Shown here: piece by piece, positions 1 through 9,018 of the stretch
How positions within the stretch are numbered: position 1 is the first letter of the stretch
Layout: every line of letters begins with the position of its first letter
Assembly (NCBI GenBank): GCA_013215945.1
Contig: JABSOM010000016.1
Location: forward strand, 18,961 to 82,960
Source of the DNA: Campylobacteraceae bacterium
GTDB lineage: Bacteria; Campylobacterota; Campylobacteria; Campylobacterales; Arcobacteraceae
Reading direction: 5' to 3'
DNA: 64,000 nucleotides
Notes under the pieces: generated by a model
The model's database searches: none
Seen by the model: only the letters and a program-made list of their open reading frames with translations
Told to the model about the DNA's origin: nothing
Translations under genes and position numbers: made by a program

Positions 1-192
1 CAACTCTATACTGATTTATTAGGAAAAGATGCAAGCTTTGAAATTATTTATAAGTTTCATAAAAACAAAAACAATGATTGGCTGATTTATGATGTTAAAA
101 TCATAGGCGTAAGTATTATTCAAACCTATAGAAAACAATTCTCTGCGTATTTGAAAGATAATACTTTAGAAGCACTTATTAATTCTTTATAA
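1..192 (+). CDS. MlaC/Ttg2D-like phospholipid-binding protein, C-terminal part
   Basis: Open from base 1 in frame 1 to a TAA stop, giving the last 63 residues of a protein that begins outside the window. The segment with WLIYDVKIIGVSIIQTYRKQ matches the conserved C-terminal end of the MlaC (toluene tolerance Ttg2D, PF05494) family, periplasmic proteins that ferry phospholipids between outer and inner membranes. The stop overlaps the ATG of the next gene by one base (TAATG), so it is translationally coupled to the RND exporter. The family call rests on this short end only. Confidence 0.7.
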   Translation, partial: QLYTDLLGKDASFEIIYKFHKNKNNDWLIYDVKIIGVSIIQTYRKQFSAYLKDNTLEALINSL

Positions 193-2666
193 TGTTACGT
201 AATTTTTATTCTAAGCTCATTTTAAAATACCCTTTAAGGGTACTTTCTTTCTTATTCTGTGCTTTATTAGTATTTTCATACTATGCTTTTAAATTAGAAA
301 TAGATGCATCTGCTGAAACCTTACTTTTACAAAATGACAGAGATTTAGAATTTTCAAGACAAATGAAAAAACGCTATGAAAAAGGCGATTTTTTGGTTAT
401 TACTTATGAACCTAAAGAAGATTTATTAAGTAAAACAAGCTTAGATGATTTAAAATCACTTTCGGATGAAATACTAAAACTGCCACGAGTAGAAAGTATT
501 GTTTCAATTTTAAATGTGCCTTTGTTATTATCCCCAGTAAGAGGTTTAAAAGACTTACTTAATGATATAAAAAAACTCCAAGATAATAAAAGCGATAAAA
601 CACTTGTAAAAAAAGAGTTTTTAAACTCTCCTTTATATAGAAACAATCTCGTTAGCACTGATTTTAAAACAACAAGTTTGCTTATTAATTTAAAAAAAGA
701 TGAGCAGTATTTTTTCTTATTAGAACAAAGAAATGCCCTAAAAGCGAAACAATACACTCAAAATTTAAACAGAATCGAAAAAGAAAAACTTAAAAACCTA
801 AATTTTTCATTTAAAGCCTATAGGGATAAAATAAGAAAGATTGAACACCTGAATATCCAAGAGATAAGAAACATTATAAAAAAATATGAAAATAATTCCC
901 GCATTTTTTTAGGTGGGGTTAATATGATAGCTGATGATATAGTCACTTTTGTAAAAAATGATTTACTTGTATATGGAAGTGCTTTAATTCTTATACTCAT
1001 GATTGTTTTATTCCTTATTTTTAAAGAAATAAAATGGGTTCTTATTCCTATACTTATTTGTGTGTGCTCCGTAATTGCAAGTGCTGGGGCACTGGGATTT
1101 TTTGCTTGGGAGATTACCGTAATCTCTTCTAATTTTATTGCTTTACAATTAATCATTACTATTTCTATAATATTGCATTTAATTGTCAGGTACAATGAAT
1201 TGGCACAAAAATACAGCAAAACATCACAAAAAAATCTTGTTTTAAATACCATGCTGTCTAAATTTAAACCTTCATTTTTTGCCATTATTACTACCATTGC
1301 TGGTTTTGCTTCTTTGATTTTTTCTGGAATTGCACCTGTGATTAACTTAGGCTGGATGATGAGTGTAGGAATTTTTTTATCTTTATTATTGTCTTTTATT
1401 ATTTTTCCTGCTATTTTAATTTGTTTGCCAAAAACAAGTAAAACTAAAAGCAGTATAAAAAAGTATTCTTTTATACAAACATCTGCTAATTTTGTACAAA
1501 ATGATTCTTATAAAATTTATCTATTTACAGGATTTTTTATCCTAATTTCTTTTTTTGGTATATCCAAACTTATTGTTGAAAATTCTTTTATCTCTTATTT
1601 TAAAAAAGACACACAAATTTATAAAAGTATGTTAACAATAGATGAGAAACTGGGGGGAACAACACCTTTAGATATCATCTTAACATTTCAAAATGAAGAC
1701 TCTTTTGAACAAGAAAATGAAGATTCTTTTGTTGAAGAGAATGAAGATTCTTTTGATGAAGAATTTGAAGAAGAAGCACAAGATGATAAATATTGGTTCA
1801 CCCAAGATAAAATGGATAAGATTCATGCAGTTCACAATTATCTTTCATCTTTAGAAGAAATTGGTTTCGTTCAATCTTTTGCTACTTTACTACAAATTGG
1901 AAAACTCCTTAATGAAAATGAAGAGCTTGATAGTTTTAAATTGGCTTTGCTTTACAATGAAATTCCACTTGAATACAAAGACTTGGTTTTAAGTCCTTAT
2001 ATTAATATACAATTCAATCAGGTACGTTTTTCAAGCAGAATTATTGATTCAAATCCTTCTTTAAGAAGAGATGAACTAATAAAAAAAATATACAAAGACT
2101 TAGAAAAAATACTTCCCAATGATGAAATACGATTAAGTGGACTTATGATTTTGTACAATAATATGTTGCAGTCTTTATTTGATTCGCAAATTAAAACTAT
2201 GTTTTTAGTAATACTTATTTTATTTTTTATGTTTTTACTTTTATTTAGATCTTTTAAAATTGCTCTTATTGCTATTTTTTCTAATCTTGTACCCATTGGT
2301 ATTATTTTTGCATTTATGGGATTGGGTGGCATTCCTTTAGATATTATGACTATAACTATTGCTGCTATTTCTATTGGAATTGGAGTAGATGATACCATTC
2401 ATTATATTCATCGTTACAAAGAAGAATTTCAAAAAGACAAATCATATGTGAATGCCATGCAAAGATCCCATAATACGATTGGTTATGCAATGACCTACAC
2501 TTCTTTAGCTGTCATCCTTGGTTTTTCTATTTTAGTACTGTCAAACTTGATTCCAACCATTTATTTTGGTTTATTAACGGTAGTAGTAATGTTTAGTATT
2601 TTAGCTTCTGCTTTACTTTTATTACCAAAATTACTTATTCATTTCAAAGTTTTTGATAAAAGCTAG
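192..2666 (+). CDS. RND/MMPL superfamily exporter (HpnN-like)
   Basis: 824-residue inner-membrane protein with the duplicated RND architecture. There is one N-terminal membrane helix (about residues 13-35), a periplasmic domain, a bundle of helices from about 255, a second single helix near 440-460, a second periplasmic domain and a C-terminal helix bundle containing the family motif GIGVDDTIHYIHRY. Members of this MMPL/sterol-sensing-like group export lipids; the hopanoid exporter HpnN is the best-known relative and often lies beside Mla-type genes. Its start overlaps the stop of the MlaC-like gene, which supports a joint lipid transport role (inference). An acidic stretch at residues 501-532 contains three 8-residue units beginning NEDSF. 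The substrate cannot be read from the sequence. Confidence 0.85.
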   Translation: MLRNFYSKLILKYPLRVLSFLFCALLVFSYYAFKLEIDASAETLLLQNDRDLEFSRQMKKRYEKGDFLVITYEPKEDLLSKTSLDDLKSLSDEILKLPRVESIVSILNVPLLLSPVRGLKDLLNDIKKLQDNKSDKTLVKKEFLNSPLYRNNLVSTDFKTTSLLINLKKDEQYFFLLEQRNALKAKQYTQNLNRIEKEKLKNLNFSFKAYRDKIRKIEHLNIQEIRNIIKKYENNSRIFLGGVNMIADDIVTFVKNDLLVYGSALILILMIVLFLIFKEIKWVLIPILICVCSVIASAGALGFFAWEITVISSNFIALQLIITISIILHLIVRYNELAQKYSKTSQKNLVLNTMLSKFKPSFFAIITTIAGFASLIFSGIAPVINLGWMMSVGIFLSLLLSFIIFPAILICLPKTSKTKSSIKKYSFIQTSANFVQNDSYKIYLFTGFFILISFFGISKLIVENSFISYFKKDTQIYKSMLTIDEKLGGTTPLDIILTFQNEDSFEQENEDSFVEENEDSFDEEFEEEAQDDKYWFTQDKMDKIHAVHNYLSSLEEIGFVQSFATLLQIGKLLNENEELDSFKLALLYNEIPLEYKDLVLSPYINIQFNQVRFSSRIIDSNPSLRRDELIKKIYKDLEKILPNDEIRLSGLMILYNNMLQSLFDSQIKTMFLVILILFFMFLLLFRSFKIALIAIFSNLVPIGIIFAFMGLGGIPLDIMTITIAAISIGIGVDDTIHYIHRYKEEFQKDKSYVNAMQRSHNTIGYAMTYTSLAVILGFSILVLSNLIPTIYFGLLTVVVMFSILASALLLLPKLLIHFKVFDKS

Positions 2667-2800
2667 GATTATTTGTACTTTTAATATATAATATATTTTA
2701 AATTGTTATTAAATTATAAATATTTTGTTTAATTAACTTAAAATTATTAGGATGCTATTTATAATAAAAGATATAGCAACATATTTTAGAAAAGGTTCTT

Positions 2801-3628
2801 ATGAAAAATCTATTAAAAGAAGTAACATATAAAACAATCAAAACTTTCAAAGCACAAGATATTGTTCTACCAGGTGATTATTCACAGCAGTTCTCACTGC
2901 ATGCAAAAGAATGTGATTTAGATTTAGAAGAAGAAGATATTGTACTAAAAAGTCTTTTCCAAGATAAAGATGAATTAGTAAATATTACAAATGAAACCTC
3001 TTCCAATCTTAGTTCTCTTCATCAAACAACCTCTAATGCAAAACTTGCAATTGAGAATAAAAATGCAAGTGCACTTTTAATTGTCCACAAGGAAATAGTA
3101 GCAATGCAAAAAAAGATTGAGTCTTTACAAGAACAACTTTGTACAGATACTCTAACAAAAGCTAAAAATAGAAAATGGTTTTTAGATTATTATCTTTTTG
3201 ATGAAAAATTCATTGATGATGGATATCTTGTTTTTATTGATTTAAACAATTTTAAATATGTTAATGATACTTATGGTCATATAATGGGAGATATGGTTTT
3301 AAAATATCTTTCTACTTATTTGCAAGATGAAATTAAAGGACACAATACCAGTTTGGTTCGTTATGCAGGAGATGAGTTCATGATTGTTTTTAATAATCAT
3401 TTGCCAAAAGACCGGCTCATTAATTTTTTAGATAAAATTCAAGAAAAACTTGCTAAAAGAAAATTAAAATCAAAGATTACTGATACTTTGCAATTCTCTT
3501 ATTCTTATGGAATTACAAGTTTTGTAAAAGAGGATACTTTTACTGATATATTAGAAATAGCAGATGCAAGAATGTATGAAAATAAGCAAAAAATGAAAAA
3601 CAAAGAATATTTAGAAAAATTTAATTAA
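2801..3628 (+). CDS. Diguanylate cyclase (GGDEF domain)
   Basis: 275 residues. The C-terminal half (about 110-275) is a GGDEF domain with the metal-binding FIDLNNFK segment (Asp147) and the active-site loop AGDEF at residues 189-193. An Ala in the first position is common in active cyclases. The RxxD inhibitory site expected just upstream is absent, so product inhibition through the I-site is not predicted. The N-terminal part (about 1-95) is acidic, carries no membrane helix or recognised sensor domain, and is followed by a short predicted coiled coil (residues 90-112). ATG is preceded by AAAAGG. Role: synthesis of c-di-GMP in the cytoplasm; the input signal is unknown. Confidence 0.9.
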   Translation: MKNLLKEVTYKTIKTFKAQDIVLPGDYSQQFSLHAKECDLDLEEEDIVLKSLFQDKDELVNITNETSSNLSSLHQTTSNAKLAIENKNASALLIVHKEIVAMQKKIESLQEQLCTDTLTKAKNRKWFLDYYLFDEKFIDDGYLVFIDLNNFKYVNDTYGHIMGDMVLKYLSTYLQDEIKGHNTSLVRYAGDEFMIVFNNHLPKDRLINFLDKIQEKLAKRKLKSKITDTLQFSYSYGITSFVKEDTFTDILEIADARMYENKQKMKNKEYLEKFN

Positions 3629-3803
3629 TTATCTTTAAACTTTTTTTCCCTATTTATCACTCTTTTTAAATTATATTTATAATATTTGTAAACTAATTAA
3701 TTTTTCGTTAAACTTTTCTTTAGTAATTACGTATTAATTTTAAATAAGTTGTTCTTTTATTAGATAATTAAATACTTAATTACATTATTTACAAGGAGAA
3801 GAT

Positions 3804-5501
3804 ATGTTGAAAATTAAAATATGTACACTTCTAATATTGGTGCAAAGTATTTTTGCTCAAAGTATACTTGAAGGCGATAGATCTGTACCTGTAGAAGCTC
3901 AAAATGGCTTGGTAGTAAGCAGTCATTATTTAGCTACACAAGAAGCACTAAAAGTATTGAAAAATGGGGGAAATGCCATTGATGCGGCAGTTACAGCTGC
4001 TTTTGCACTTGCTGTTACACAACCTCGTTCTGGAAATATTGGGGGAGGTGGTTTTATGCTGGTATCCAATGAAAAAACAAACAAAGTAATTGCTATTGAT
4101 TACAGAGAAAAAGCTCCAGCTGCTGCTTATAAAGATATGTTTTTAGATAAAAACAAAAATGTTGATAAAAAACTCTCACGATTTTCCCATCAATCAGCAG
4201 GAGTTCCAGGAACAGTAGCAGGACTTGCACTGGCACTTGAACAATATGGAACGATTACCTTAAAAGAAGCTCTTAAACCTGCTATTAAACTGGCACAAAA
4301 AGGTTTTGTAGTAAGTGCTAGATTTAATAAAGGAACCACTGCTAAACAAAAAAGACTCAAGCGTTATGAAGCCACTAAAAAAATATTTTACAAAAAAGAT
4401 GGTTCTCCTTATAAAGTAGGTGATATTTTTATTCAAAAAGATTTAGCAAAAACCTTAAAACGTATTGCTAAAAATGGTGTAAAAGAATTTTACACAGGGA
4501 AAACAGCCAAATTACTTGTAAAAGACATGAAAAAACATGGCGGTCTTATTACAATGGATGATATGAAAAACTATAAAGCTACTATTAGAAAACCTGTTCA
4601 TGGAAACTATAGAGGGTATGATATTTACTCTATGTCACCTCCAAGTTCTGGAGGTGCACATGTAGTCCAAATTCTAAACATCATGGAAAACTACGATATT
4701 AAAGCCATGGGTCATAACAGTGCGCAAAATATCCATATTATGGCAGAAGCAATGAAAAGAGCTTATGTAGACAGAGCTGAATATTTAGGCGACAGTGATT
4801 TTGTAAGCGTTCCTCTAAAAGGCCTTACATCAAAAGAATATGCCAAAGAATTAACAAAAAGTATTACCAATAAAGCCACAGTATCCAAAGATTTAAGAGC
4901 AGGTAATCCTCTTCCTTATGAAAGTAATGAAACCACTCACTTCTCAATAGCTGATAAATTTGGAAATGTTGTTTCAAATACCTATACAATTAACTTCTCT
5001 TATGGTTCAGGAATTGTAGTTAAAGGTGCTGGTTTTTTATTAAACAATGAAATGGATGATTTTTCAAGTAAACCAGGAGTGCCTAATGCTTACGGTTTAA
5101 TTGGAGGAGAAGCTAATAAAATTGAACCCAATAAAAGAATGTTAAGTTCTATGTCCCCTACTATTGTAAAAAAAGACGGTAAAAACTTTTTAGTAACAGG
5201 GAGTCCTGGAGGATCTAGAATTATTACAACGACCCTACAAGTAATTTCTAATGTAATTGATCACAATCTTAATATTTTAGCAGCTGTTTCCGCTCCTAGA
5301 ATTCATCACCAATGGTTACCAGATGAAATTCGAGTAGAAGAAGGTTTAAGTAGTGATACTATTAAACTTTTAGAACAAAAAGGTCATAAAGTAGTTCAGA
5401 AAAAAGCAATGGGCGCTATTCAAAGTATCATGATAAAAGATGGTAAGTTTTATGGAGCGGCTGATCCAAGAAGAAGTACATCGAGTGCTTTGGGATTTTA
5501 A
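3804..5501 (+). CDS. ggt: Gamma-glutamyltransferase (glutathione hydrolase)
   Basis: 565-residue N-terminal-nucleophile hydrolase with a cleavable signal peptide (residues 1-18), so periplasmic. It hydrolyses or transpeptidates gamma-glutamyl compounds such as glutathione and glutamine. The precursor should self-cleave before Thr377, the first residue of TTHFSIADKFGN, to give the large and small subunits. Conserved substrate-loop motifs follow: NNEMDDFS, SSMSPTIV and GSPGGSRIITT. Length and motif order match the E. coli enzyme. An AAGGAGAAG ribosome site lies just ahead of the ATG. It stands alone, ended by a hairpin terminator. Confidence 0.96.
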   Translation: MLKIKICTLLILVQSIFAQSILEGDRSVPVEAQNGLVVSSHYLATQEALKVLKNGGNAIDAAVTAAFALAVTQPRSGNIGGGGFMLVSNEKTNKVIAIDYREKAPAAAYKDMFLDKNKNVDKKLSRFSHQSAGVPGTVAGLALALEQYGTITLKEALKPAIKLAQKGFVVSARFNKGTTAKQKRLKRYEATKKIFYKKDGSPYKVGDIFIQKDLAKTLKRIAKNGVKEFYTGKTAKLLVKDMKKHGGLITMDDMKNYKATIRKPVHGNYRGYDIYSMSPPSSGGAHVVQILNIMENYDIKAMGHNSAQNIHIMAEAMKRAYVDRAEYLGDSDFVSVPLKGLTSKEYAKELTKSITNKATVSKDLRAGNPLPYESNETTHFSIADKFGNVVSNTYTINFSYGSGIVVKGAGFLLNNEMDDFSSKPGVPNAYGLIGGEANKIEPNKRMLSSMSPTIVKKDGKNFLVTGSPGGSRIITTTLQVISNVIDHNLNILAAVSAPRIHHQWLPDEIRVEEGLSSDTIKLLEQKGHKVVQKKAMGAIQSIMIKDGKFYGAADPRRSTSSALGF

Positions 5502-5505
5502 ACAT

Positions 5506-5533
5506 AAAAGGTGGATACGTCCATCTTTTATTT
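5506..5533 (+). terminator. Rho-independent terminator after ggt
   Basis: Arms 5506-5515 and 5520-5529 (AAAAGGTGGA / TCCATCTTTT, one G-U pair) enclose a TACG loop and run into TTTATTT. The hairpin starts 5 bases after the ggt stop. It also overlaps the stop of the minus-strand small ORF, so it could act in both directions. Confidence 0.75.
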
Positions 5534-5647
5534 ATCTCCACGCATTACTTTTGAATAATTGTTAGCTGCATCTTTGGCTCCACCTAAATTTCCTGTAACT
5601 ATTGAATATATAACTATAACTGCAAAGATACCTAAAAACCACTTCAT
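5528..5647 (-). CDS. Small membrane protein, 39 residues
   Basis: A 39-codon ORF (MKWFLGIFAVIVIYSIVTGN then LGGAKDAANNYSKVMRGDK). It has one hydrophobic helix at residues 3-18 and a polar, probably soluble tail. An AAAGGAT ribosome site lies 8 bases before the ATG, and the stop falls within the ggt terminator hairpin. I do not recognise the family. Support is the good ribosome site, a plausible N-in or N-out single-span protein and the lack of any other gene here. It could still be a chance ORF. Confidence 0.5.
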   Translation of the reverse strand: MKWFLGIFAVIVIYSIVTGNLGGAKDAANNYSKVMRGDK

Positions 5648-5851
5648 ATATTAATCCTTTTATATTTGAACTTAGAATAATTAATCATAGATTATAATAC
5701 AAGTTTATTTTACTTATTATTCTTTAAAAGAAGAAGAGTTTATAGGATTAATATCTGAATTGTTTTTTTGATTAATAAAAGGGAGGATAAGTGTTATTTA
5801 TATTGATATGAATGTATGTTTTGATTGTAACTTAAAATTGAAGAATATAAC

Positions 5852-5927
5852 TGGTGACCCGTGATGGATTCGAACCATCGGCCACTTCCTTAAAAGGGAA
5901 ATGCTCTACCAGCTGAGCTAACGGGTC
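5852..5927 (-). tRNA. tRNA-Lys (anticodon TTT)
   Basis: 76-nt cloverleaf on the minus strand. Acceptor GACCCGT pairs with ACGGGTC, followed by discriminator A and an encoded CCA. The anticodon loop is CTTTTAA and the T loop contains TTCGAAT. Last of four tRNA genes in the transcript. Confidence 0.97.
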
Positions 5928-5937
5928 ACTTATAAAA

Positions 5938-6014
<77 letters not shown>

Positions 6015-6038
6015 ATTAAAACTAAAGTATTTAAAAAA

Positions 6039-6116
6039 TGGGGTAAGTAACCGGGTTCGAACCGGCGACCCTCGGTACCACAAACCGATGCTCTAACCAA
6101 CTGAGCTATACCTACC
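6039..6116 (-). tRNA. tRNA-His (anticodon GTG)
   Basis: Minus-strand cloverleaf with anticodon loop TTGTGGT. The 5' end GGTAGGTA includes an encoded G-1 that can pair with discriminator C73, the identity element of tRNA-His. CCA is encoded. Confidence 0.97.
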
Positions 6117-6130
6117 AACAAATTTAAAAA

Positions 6131-6208
6131 TGGTCGGGGCGAGAGGATTCGAACCTCCGGCCCCCTGGTCCCAAACCAGGTGCGCTAACCAGACTGCGCT
6201 ACGCCCCG
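6131..6208 (-). tRNA. tRNA-Pro (anticodon TGG)
   Basis: Minus-strand cloverleaf. Acceptor CGGGGCG pairs with CGCCCCG, discriminator A, encoded CCA, anticodon loop TTTGGGA. First gene of the four-tRNA transcript (Pro-His-Arg-Lys). Confidence 0.97.
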
Positions 6209-6355
6209 ACAACAAAAACAAAAACGCTTGTCTTGTTTTGTGAGAGGGATTATATAAGAATTGTACTTACATGTCAAGATAATTGAGGACAAATTTCAAA
6301 ATTCTTTTTCTTTTGAAAAAAATCAAAAAAAAGACCAATATTCTAAAAAATAAAT

Positions 6356-7255
6356 TTATAAAGTATAACTTTTATTTTTAATTAAATATTCTAATGCAGA
6401 GCAAATAGTAACTACTTGTGCTTTTATACATTCTTCTTCACTTACGTTTTTGCTATCTGGATAAACCTCAGTTGTTGTATTAAAAATTGCATTAGTAAAA
6501 CCAGTGCATAAACCCAAAGCTTTTATTTCATAATTAATTACGCCTTCTTGTGAAATGCTTTCTCCAATGATTTTATTGTTTTTATCACTGGGAGCAATTT
6601 TGGTTACTTTTTTTACTTCTTTAATAATGGCCTCTTGAAAATCATGTTTAGGATCATGAACATCTCCTACTAAATAAAACCCATCAGGAATTTCCCAATC
6701 TTTTACTTCTATTCCATCACGTTTGGCTAAAGCAGGTCTATAAATTGTATTATCACTGTTGGTTGTTTCATGCAAATCTACATGAAGTAAAAACTCAAGC
6801 TTTAAAGAAGTGATGTATTCAAATAAAAAACGTGCTTCTTCACTGCTACTATTGGGAACAAAATTTCTATTAGGATCAATAGCTTTAGCATTCCAACGAT
6901 TAATACTCTCATAGGCCCAAGGGCTTACGCAAGGCACAATAATAAAGTTAAAGTTCTGTAAATAATCCTTGCTATGATTTAACAAAAAATCTAATGCTCC
7001 TTTTATTCCACTTGTTTCATATCCATGAACTCCTCCTGTAACTAAGACCGTATCTTTCTTAATATCAAAATCTTTTGATTCCAGTGAATAGAATTCATAT
7101 TTTTTATCATCTACTAACAAAGAAGCATAAGTAGTAATGTTAAAATCCTTTGTACAGGCATTTAATTTTGACACCACCTCATCCTTATACGAGCGTTGTA
7201 TCTTCTGTTCATTAAACCACTTTTTTTTATCTTCATTGTTCCATTTTTTTAACAT
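6356..7255 (-). CDS. M14-type zinc carboxypeptidase / deacylase-like protein
   Basis: 299 residues, no signal peptide, so cytoplasmic. The zinc signature of the M14 / succinylglutamate desuccinylase-aspartoacylase superfamily is present: HGYE (His77, Glu80), DPNRNF (127-132), a third ligand in HVDLHE (His158 or His162) and a catalytic Glu243 in NYEIK. The family hydrolyses C-terminal residues of peptides or amide-linked acyl groups; the substrate is not evident. The ATG lies one base after the stop of the upstream metallopeptidase gene, with an AAGGA site inside that gene, so the two are co-translated and may act on the same peptide pool (inference). Confidence 0.8.
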   Translation of the reverse strand: MLKKWNNEDKKKWFNEQKIQRSYKDEVVSKLNACTKDFNITTYASLLVDDKKYEFYSLESKDFDIKKDTVLVTGGVHGYETSGIKGALDFLLNHSKDYLQNFNFIIVPCVSPWAYESINRWNAKAIDPNRNFVPNSSSEEARFLFEYITSLKLEFLLHVDLHETTNSDNTIYRPALAKRDGIEVKDWEIPDGFYLVGDVHDPKHDFQEAIIKEVKKVTKIAPSDKNNKIIGESISQEGVINYEIKALGLCTGFTNAIFNTTTEVYPDSKNVSEEECIKAQVVTICSALEYLIKNKSYTL

Positions 7256-7256
7256 C

Positions 7257-8465
7257 TTAAGTCCTTAGCATCATCGAAGCTGTTTTTGGGTTTTTTAATA
7301 AATCATGAAAAATAGCCCATTTTTCTTTTTCGCTTCCATTCTTTTTATGTTTGTTGATATAATCTTTAACTATATCTTCTCCTAAATTATAATTTATCAC
7401 ATAAGAACGATTGGCTTTAATAAATGCCAAACGCTGTATGGATTTTTCTTTAGAGCTTAAATTATATTTCATTAAAAGCTCTATTGCTTTTTCTTCACTA
7501 ATAAGTGAATCAAGATATTGTTGTGCAATCATATTTACCGCATAAGAGAGTTTTTTCACTACCTCTTGTACTTTATAATATAGTTCAGCCTTGCTTTTAG
7601 AAATGCCTGCTATTGGAAATAAAACATTCACTTCAAAATCTCTTTTTCTCTCTTCATCAAAACACAGTTCAATTCCATAATTAGCACTTCCCTCTGCTAA
7701 TAAAGATAAGGGAGAATAAAGTGTATATACACTGTACTCAATCCAACCTTTTTCATTGACCAAATGTTTCTCCATTAAAGAATTAAAAACATGATGTCCA
7801 GGGTATGCTTCATGGCAAGCTAAATCAAGGGCTCTGGATATATACATAGGAAAATCCGTATTAAGCTCAATCACACTATAGTTATTTCCCTTATACCAGT
7901 TATAAGCACTCCATACTTGATCTTGCACATACTTTATCTCAAAGTTTTCATTACTAGCTAAGTCTATATATTCTTTACATCGTAAACGACTCTCAGACAT
8001 GGCAGCTTTAAAAACAAGATCCAATTTATCTCTTGGAATAATAAAGTCTTGCATAAAATGATTCATAGCAGTATTTAAAGAAGCAGGAAAGGATAATAAA
8101 GAAGAAAGCTCATCTAAATAAGTATTTAGTGTATCTTCCTCTATAACAGGAGAAACGGCATCAAATAAAGCTTTTGATTCTTCATTAAAAGAAACTTTTT
8201 CTCCTTGAATCATCTTAAGAAAAGTTCGTGCACTCAAAAGATGAAGATACAAAAACTCTTTGCGCCGTACTTGTTTTTCATCAATAACAAAAGCATCTAC
8301 TTGTTTTATTAAAGTATTAAAAGACAATAATAAATCCTCCAAAGAAATAAGAGTATCACTTCTTAATTCATCTGGTCCGTAATACGCATCTATATAATAT
8401 TCATGATGTTTCCCAAGAGATAAAACAAGAGAAACATACTCACGTGCAAGTGCATTAAATGTCAT
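7257..8465 (-). CDS. DUF885-like zinc metallopeptidase
   Basis: 402 residues without signal peptide. The motif HEAYPGHH (His218, Glu219, His224, His225), with a downstream Glu258 in LLAEGSANYG, is the metal-binding signature of the DUF885 family of putative metallocarboxypeptidases. The protein is shorter than typical DUF885 members (about 550-600 residues), the missing part being mainly N-terminal. An AAGG ribosome site lies 6-7 bases before the ATG. It is first in a two-gene operon with the M14-like gene. Peptide degradation is a reasonable guess; no substrate can be named. Confidence 0.72.
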   Translation of the reverse strand: MTFNALAREYVSLVLSLGKHHEYYIDAYYGPDELRSDTLISLEDLLLSFNTLIKQVDAFVIDEKQVRRKEFLYLHLLSARTFLKMIQGEKVSFNEESKALFDAVSPVIEEDTLNTYLDELSSLLSFPASLNTAMNHFMQDFIIPRDKLDLVFKAAMSESRLRCKEYIDLASNENFEIKYVQDQVWSAYNWYKGNNYSVIELNTDFPMYISRALDLACHEAYPGHHVFNSLMEKHLVNEKGWIEYSVYTLYSPLSLLAEGSANYGIELCFDEERKRDFEVNVLFPIAGISKSKAELYYKVQEVVKKLSYAVNMIAQQYLDSLISEEKAIELLMKYNLSSKEKSIQRLAFIKANRSYVINYNLGEDIVKDYINKHKKNGSEKEKWAIFHDLLKNPKTASMMLRT

Positions 8466-8534
8466 AAAAAACCTTCTTAAAATTTTCTACATGATTCTAT
8501 TCTAAGTAGGCTTAATACATTTAAGATTCACTGT

Positions 8535-8906
8535 TTATTTTACAAACTCACACTTAGCCGCTTCACCAAAACCATCCATATAACCCCAGGTAGTAAATCC
8601 GACTCCTGATTTGTATGTCGCATTTCTTATTACATTAGCATGCAGCTTTTTTCCTTTTTTAGCTAAAACATAATCAACTTGTTCTTTTGTTGGATCATCA
8701 TGAAAAGCGGTTAGTTTTTTTATACTTACGCTTATTTCCTCTATACTTTTACAGTTTATATCCTTTAACGAAGACGTTGTCACTAATATTTCTGGTTTCA
8801 TATTCTTCGCTGGAATACTTAACCCTGAATCTGTTCTATAACTTGTACATCCTGTAAATAAAAATCCTAACACTAACGTTGTACTTATACCTATACTTAT
8901 TTTCAT
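8535..8906 (-). CDS. Putative lipoprotein, DUF4156-like
   Basis: 123 residues with a lipoprotein signal ending LFTGC (acylated Cys20). The mature part has a second conserved-looking Cys pair (INCKS and AAKCEF) and a Gly/aromatic segment VGFTTWGYMDGFG. This recalls small envelope lipoproteins of the DUF4156/RcsF-like fold, but that resemblance is weak and based on layout only. It is separated from the flanking genes by about 70 and 110 bases and probably has its own promoter. Function unknown. Confidence 0.6.
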   Translation of the reverse strand: MKISIGISTTLVLGFLFTGCTSYRTDSGLSIPAKNMKPEILVTTSSLKDINCKSIEEISVSIKKLTAFHDDPTKEQVDYVLAKKGKKLHANVIRNATYKSGVGFTTWGYMDGFGEAAKCEFVK

Positions 8907-9018
8907 TTTCTTACCTTTTAAATTGTTGTTTTCTACTTGTTTCTATTAAAGCACTCTAGACTAATTAACACCTAGTTAATTATCTATACTGTTCCCGGAA
9001 TTTATGAAATTTTTGTAC

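Noticed and set aside
5770..5810. Possible leader peptide after GGGAGGATAAGTG
   Set aside because: The GTG frame gives only six codons, with no attenuator or gene following on that strand.
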